Positions 62,289 to 64,000 of a DNA stretch of 64,000 nucleotides are shown piece by piece; position 1 is the first letter of the stretch; each line of letters begins with the position of its first letter. The notes beneath the pieces were generated by a model. It did not search any database and had not been told where the DNA came from. It saw only the letters and a program-made list of their open reading frames with translations. This DNA comes from DASQDN01 sp963825845. GTDB lineage: Bacteria; Acidobacteriota; Terriglobia; Bryobacterales; Bryobacteraceae. The DNA lies in NCBI GenBank assembly GCA_963825845.1, contig CAWGVL010000047.1, forward strand, positions 1 to 64,000, given 5' to 3'. A program made the translations under genes and the position numbers.

Positions 62289-63073
62289 GGACGACAGATC
62301 CCTCTTTCACTTCCTCGAACGAAGTCGACGAGATGCCGGACATGCACGGAGCCGCACTCGGTCAGGATACGATCCAGAGCTTGCTTCAACTTCAGTCCGG
62401 ACCGGTATAACAACCGGTACGCGCGCTTTAGTTGTGATATATCCTCATCGGAGAACCCCGCGCGCTGGAGCCCGACAACATTTATTCCCACGGGCGTAAC
62501 ATCAAACCCTGAGTATAAGAAATATGGAGGCACATCCGCATTCACACGTGTGTTACCGCCAATCATGGCGAGCGCTCCGATCTTTGAAAACTGGTGAACG
62601 ACGACTCCGCCCGAGATAAACGCGCGATCCCCGATCTCCACGTAGCCGGCCACCAGGGCGCAACTGGCAATCACTGTGCCACTCCCGATCCGCGCGTTGT
62701 GCGCAATGTGTCCGGAGGTCATGATGTAGTTCTCATCTCCGATCGCCGTCTTCGTTTCAGGTTTTGTACCGCGCGAGATGGTGTAGTGCTCCCGGATTTT
62801 GTTGCGGCTGCCGATTTCGAGATAGCTGCGCTCACCCGTGAAGGTTTTATCAAGCGGGTCCGTACCCAGGACAGTACCGGCCGAGATCTCATTCCGGTCG
62901 CCCATCGAGGTCCATCGCTTCACGAAGACATACGGCTCGAGCAGGCATTCATTGCCCAGCACAACATCGGACTCAACGATGCAGAACTCACCGACCGAGC
63001 ACTGGGGTCCAATGACGGCGTCCGGATGGATGCGCGCAGTTGGAGCGATGTGCGCAGACGGGTCGATTGGCAT
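62285..63073 (-). CDS. lpxA: UDP-N-acetylglucosamine acyltransferase
   Basis: A 262-aa left-handed beta-helix enzyme, first step of lipid A synthesis. It has the start HIAPTARIHPDAVIGPQCSV, the conserved NKIREHYTISRGTK, the catalytic His in HIAHNARIG, and C-terminal helical PPYFLYSGFDVTPVGINVVG. The length is normal. It heads the tolC-RND-adaptor operon on the minus strand, which is an unusual link of lipid A and efflux genes. The start is 19 bases from the divergent lpxD. Confidence 0.95.
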   Translation of the reverse strand: MPIDPSAHIAPTARIHPDAVIGPQCSVGEFCIVESDVVLGNECLLEPYVFVKRWTSMGDRNEISAGTVLGTDPLDKTFTGERSYLEIGSRNKIREHYTISRGTKPETKTAIGDENYIMTSGHIAHNARIGSGTVIASCALVAGYVEIGDRAFISGGVVVHQFSKIGALAMIGGNTRVNADVPPYFLYSGFDVTPVGINVVGLQRAGFSDEDISQLKRAYRLLYRSGLKLKQALDRILTECGSVHVRHLVDFVRGSERGICRP

Positions 63074-63092
63074 TCCTTTGTATCATACAAGC

Positions 63093-64000
63093 GTGCTTGT
63101 AAAGGACATCGCGGCGCTGCTTGATTCGACCTTCGATGGAGAAGGAGATCGGGACATTGTTGGCGCTGCACCTCTCGAATCAGCGGGGGTGAATGAGATC
63201 AGCTTTGTAGGAAGTCGCAAGTTCGCCGATGCGGCAAAGACGTCGACGGCCGGATGCCTGATTGTCCCTCACGACTATGAGGCGGCGATAGGGCAGACGG
63301 TCATCCGCGCGGGTAACCCAAGAGCCGCATTTGCCGCGGCGCTAGGCAAACTCTATATGGAGCCGGCGCCGCCCTCAGGAGCCCACGCCAGTGCTGTGAT
63401 TGCTGAGTCAGCCAAGGTCCATCCGTCGTGTTCTATAGGTCCGCACGTGACGATCGGCAATGATTCCGTCATCGAGGAAGGTACGGTCGTAGGTCCAGGC
63501 TGCTCAATTGGCGCGTACGTGCGCATTGGTCCGGGATCCAAACTGCATGCGCGGGTCACTATATACACCGACATCTCCATCGGAGCCCGCGCCGTTCTGC
63601 ATTCCGGCTGCGTCATCGGAGCAGACGGCTTCGGGTTTGCGCTCACAGGGGACCGATACCAGAAGTTCCCGCAAGTCGGGCGCGTCGAAATCGGAGATGA
63701 CGTGGAAATCGGAGCCAATTCCTGCATCGACCGCGCCGCCCTCGGAGTCACAACCATTGGGGAGGGCACAAAGCTGGACAACATGGTCCACATCGGGCAT
63801 AACTGCCGCATTGGCAGGCACGTGGTCATTGCGGCGCAGACAGGACTCTCGGGCGCAGTGGTCGTCGAGGACTACGCTGTCATTGGCGGACAGGTCGGCA
63901 TTGGCGATAAGGCTCGCATCGAGACGCGAGCGGTTCTGGGATCGGGCAGCGGTGTCCTTACGTCGAAGATCGTCCGCTCGGGTCAAGTTGTCTGGGGCAC
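63093..64000 (+). CDS. lpxD: UDP-3-O-acylglucosamine N-acyltransferase LpxD, copy 2 (cut by window end)
   Basis: At least 302 residues; the 3' end is outside the window. The N-terminal domain (VKDIAALLDSTFDGEGD, VNEISFVGSRKFADA) is followed by the beta-helix: IGPHVTIGNDSVIEEGTVVG, VIGADGFGFALTGDRYQ, ANSCIDRAALGVTTIGEG, and the catalytic DNMVHIGHNCRIG. It starts at GTG 63093 or at a TTG five codons upstream. It is undamaged, unlike copy 1 at 39.2-40.3 kb. With lpxA only 19 bases away on the other strand, its promoter must lie inside lpxA. Confidence 0.93.
   Translation, partial: MLVKDIAALLDSTFDGEGDRDIVGAAPLESAGVNEISFVGSRKFADAAKTSTAGCLIVPHDYEAAIGQTVIRAGNPRAAFAAALGKLYMEPAPPSGAHASAVIAESAKVHPSCSIGPHVTIGNDSVIEEGTVVGPGCSIGAYVRIGPGSKLHARVTIYTDISIGARAVLHSGCVIGADGFGFALTGDRYQKFPQVGRVEIGDDVEIGANSCIDRAALGVTTIGEGTKLDNMVHIGHNCRIGRHVVIAAQTGLSGAVVVEDYAVIGGQVGIGDKARIETRAVLGSGSGVLTSKIVRSGQVVWG

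Noticed and set aside
1..64000. tRNA, rRNA, riboswitch or insertion-sequence features
   Set aside because: No T-arm-like GTTCGA clusters in cloverleaf context, no rRNA stretches, no transposase and no known riboswitch cores were recognised by eye.

Overview
The window reads as a high-coding-density chromosome segment of an Acidobacteriota bacterium, probably of the Solibacter/Bryobacterales type. The clues are a secreted protein with the Solibacter-type C-terminal domain (TIGR03437-like, 5.8-6.6 kb), a decayed Oar-like TonB receptor (1-0.49 kb), Gram-negative lipid A genes including two lpxD copies, and core genes (rpoD, nrdR, infC, hemH, tsaE, nnr) in a diderm context. No rRNA, tRNA or CRISPR array was recognised.

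Layout. 0-3.2 kb: TonB-receptor remnant, then a peroxide-defence operon (perR-like, ahpC, ahpD, PNPOx-fold stress protein) and a cold-shock gene. 3.2-13.2 kb: metabolism and transport (solute symporter, secreted proteins, SDR epimerase, enolase-superfamily enzyme, broken peroxiredoxin, and a coupled set of Wzt-like ABC ATPase, POT peptide transporter and M24 peptidase). 13.26-26.98 kb: a contiguous minus-strand virion-structure cluster running terminase, portal, scaffold, coat, neck, tail tube, G/GT chaperones with a canonical -1 slippery site, very short tape measure, two paralogous distal-tail proteins and a 1304-aa hub/tip fusion. I see no integrase, repressor, replication or lysis gene, and the tail order resembles alphaproteobacterial gene transfer agents. 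This is the most interesting part of the window.

27.2-33.6 kb: a P460-type cytochrome, an HGSNAT-like membrane acyltransferase, ferrochelatase, a chimeric SDR/methyltransferase pseudogene, an inositol-monophosphatase family enzyme and a long-chain acyl-CoA ligase. 33.6-42.4 kb: a minus-strand run lpxD - LOG - PP2C/HAMP - K+ channel - nnr - tsaE, then infC convergent with an HNH endonuclease, and comF. 42.5-50 kb: a hexanucleotide repeat, a PhoPQ-related (PqaA) hydrolase, a triple-repeat secreted protein, a YeiH-type transporter, a small secreted protein behind a palindromic operator, rpoD with a good promoter and terminator, nrdR and a flippase-like membrane protein. 50-54.5 kb: an ECF sigma/anti-sigma operon with three envelope proteins, and an SDR. 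54.5-64 kb: a PAS-GAF-GGDEF-EAL c-di-GMP protein, a complete tripartite RND efflux operon headed by lpxA, and a divergent second lpxD cut by the window edge.

Caveat: about fifteen genes carry one or a few single-base indels, many explicable as a missing base in a short homopolymer run, and they crowd between 38 and 41.5 kb across genes that should be essential (infC, lpxD). Most of these are probably assembly or sequencing errors. The TonB remnant, the 9 kb peroxiredoxin and the 30 kb chimera look like genuine decay. Coordinates of such genes are given as the whole reconstructed span.
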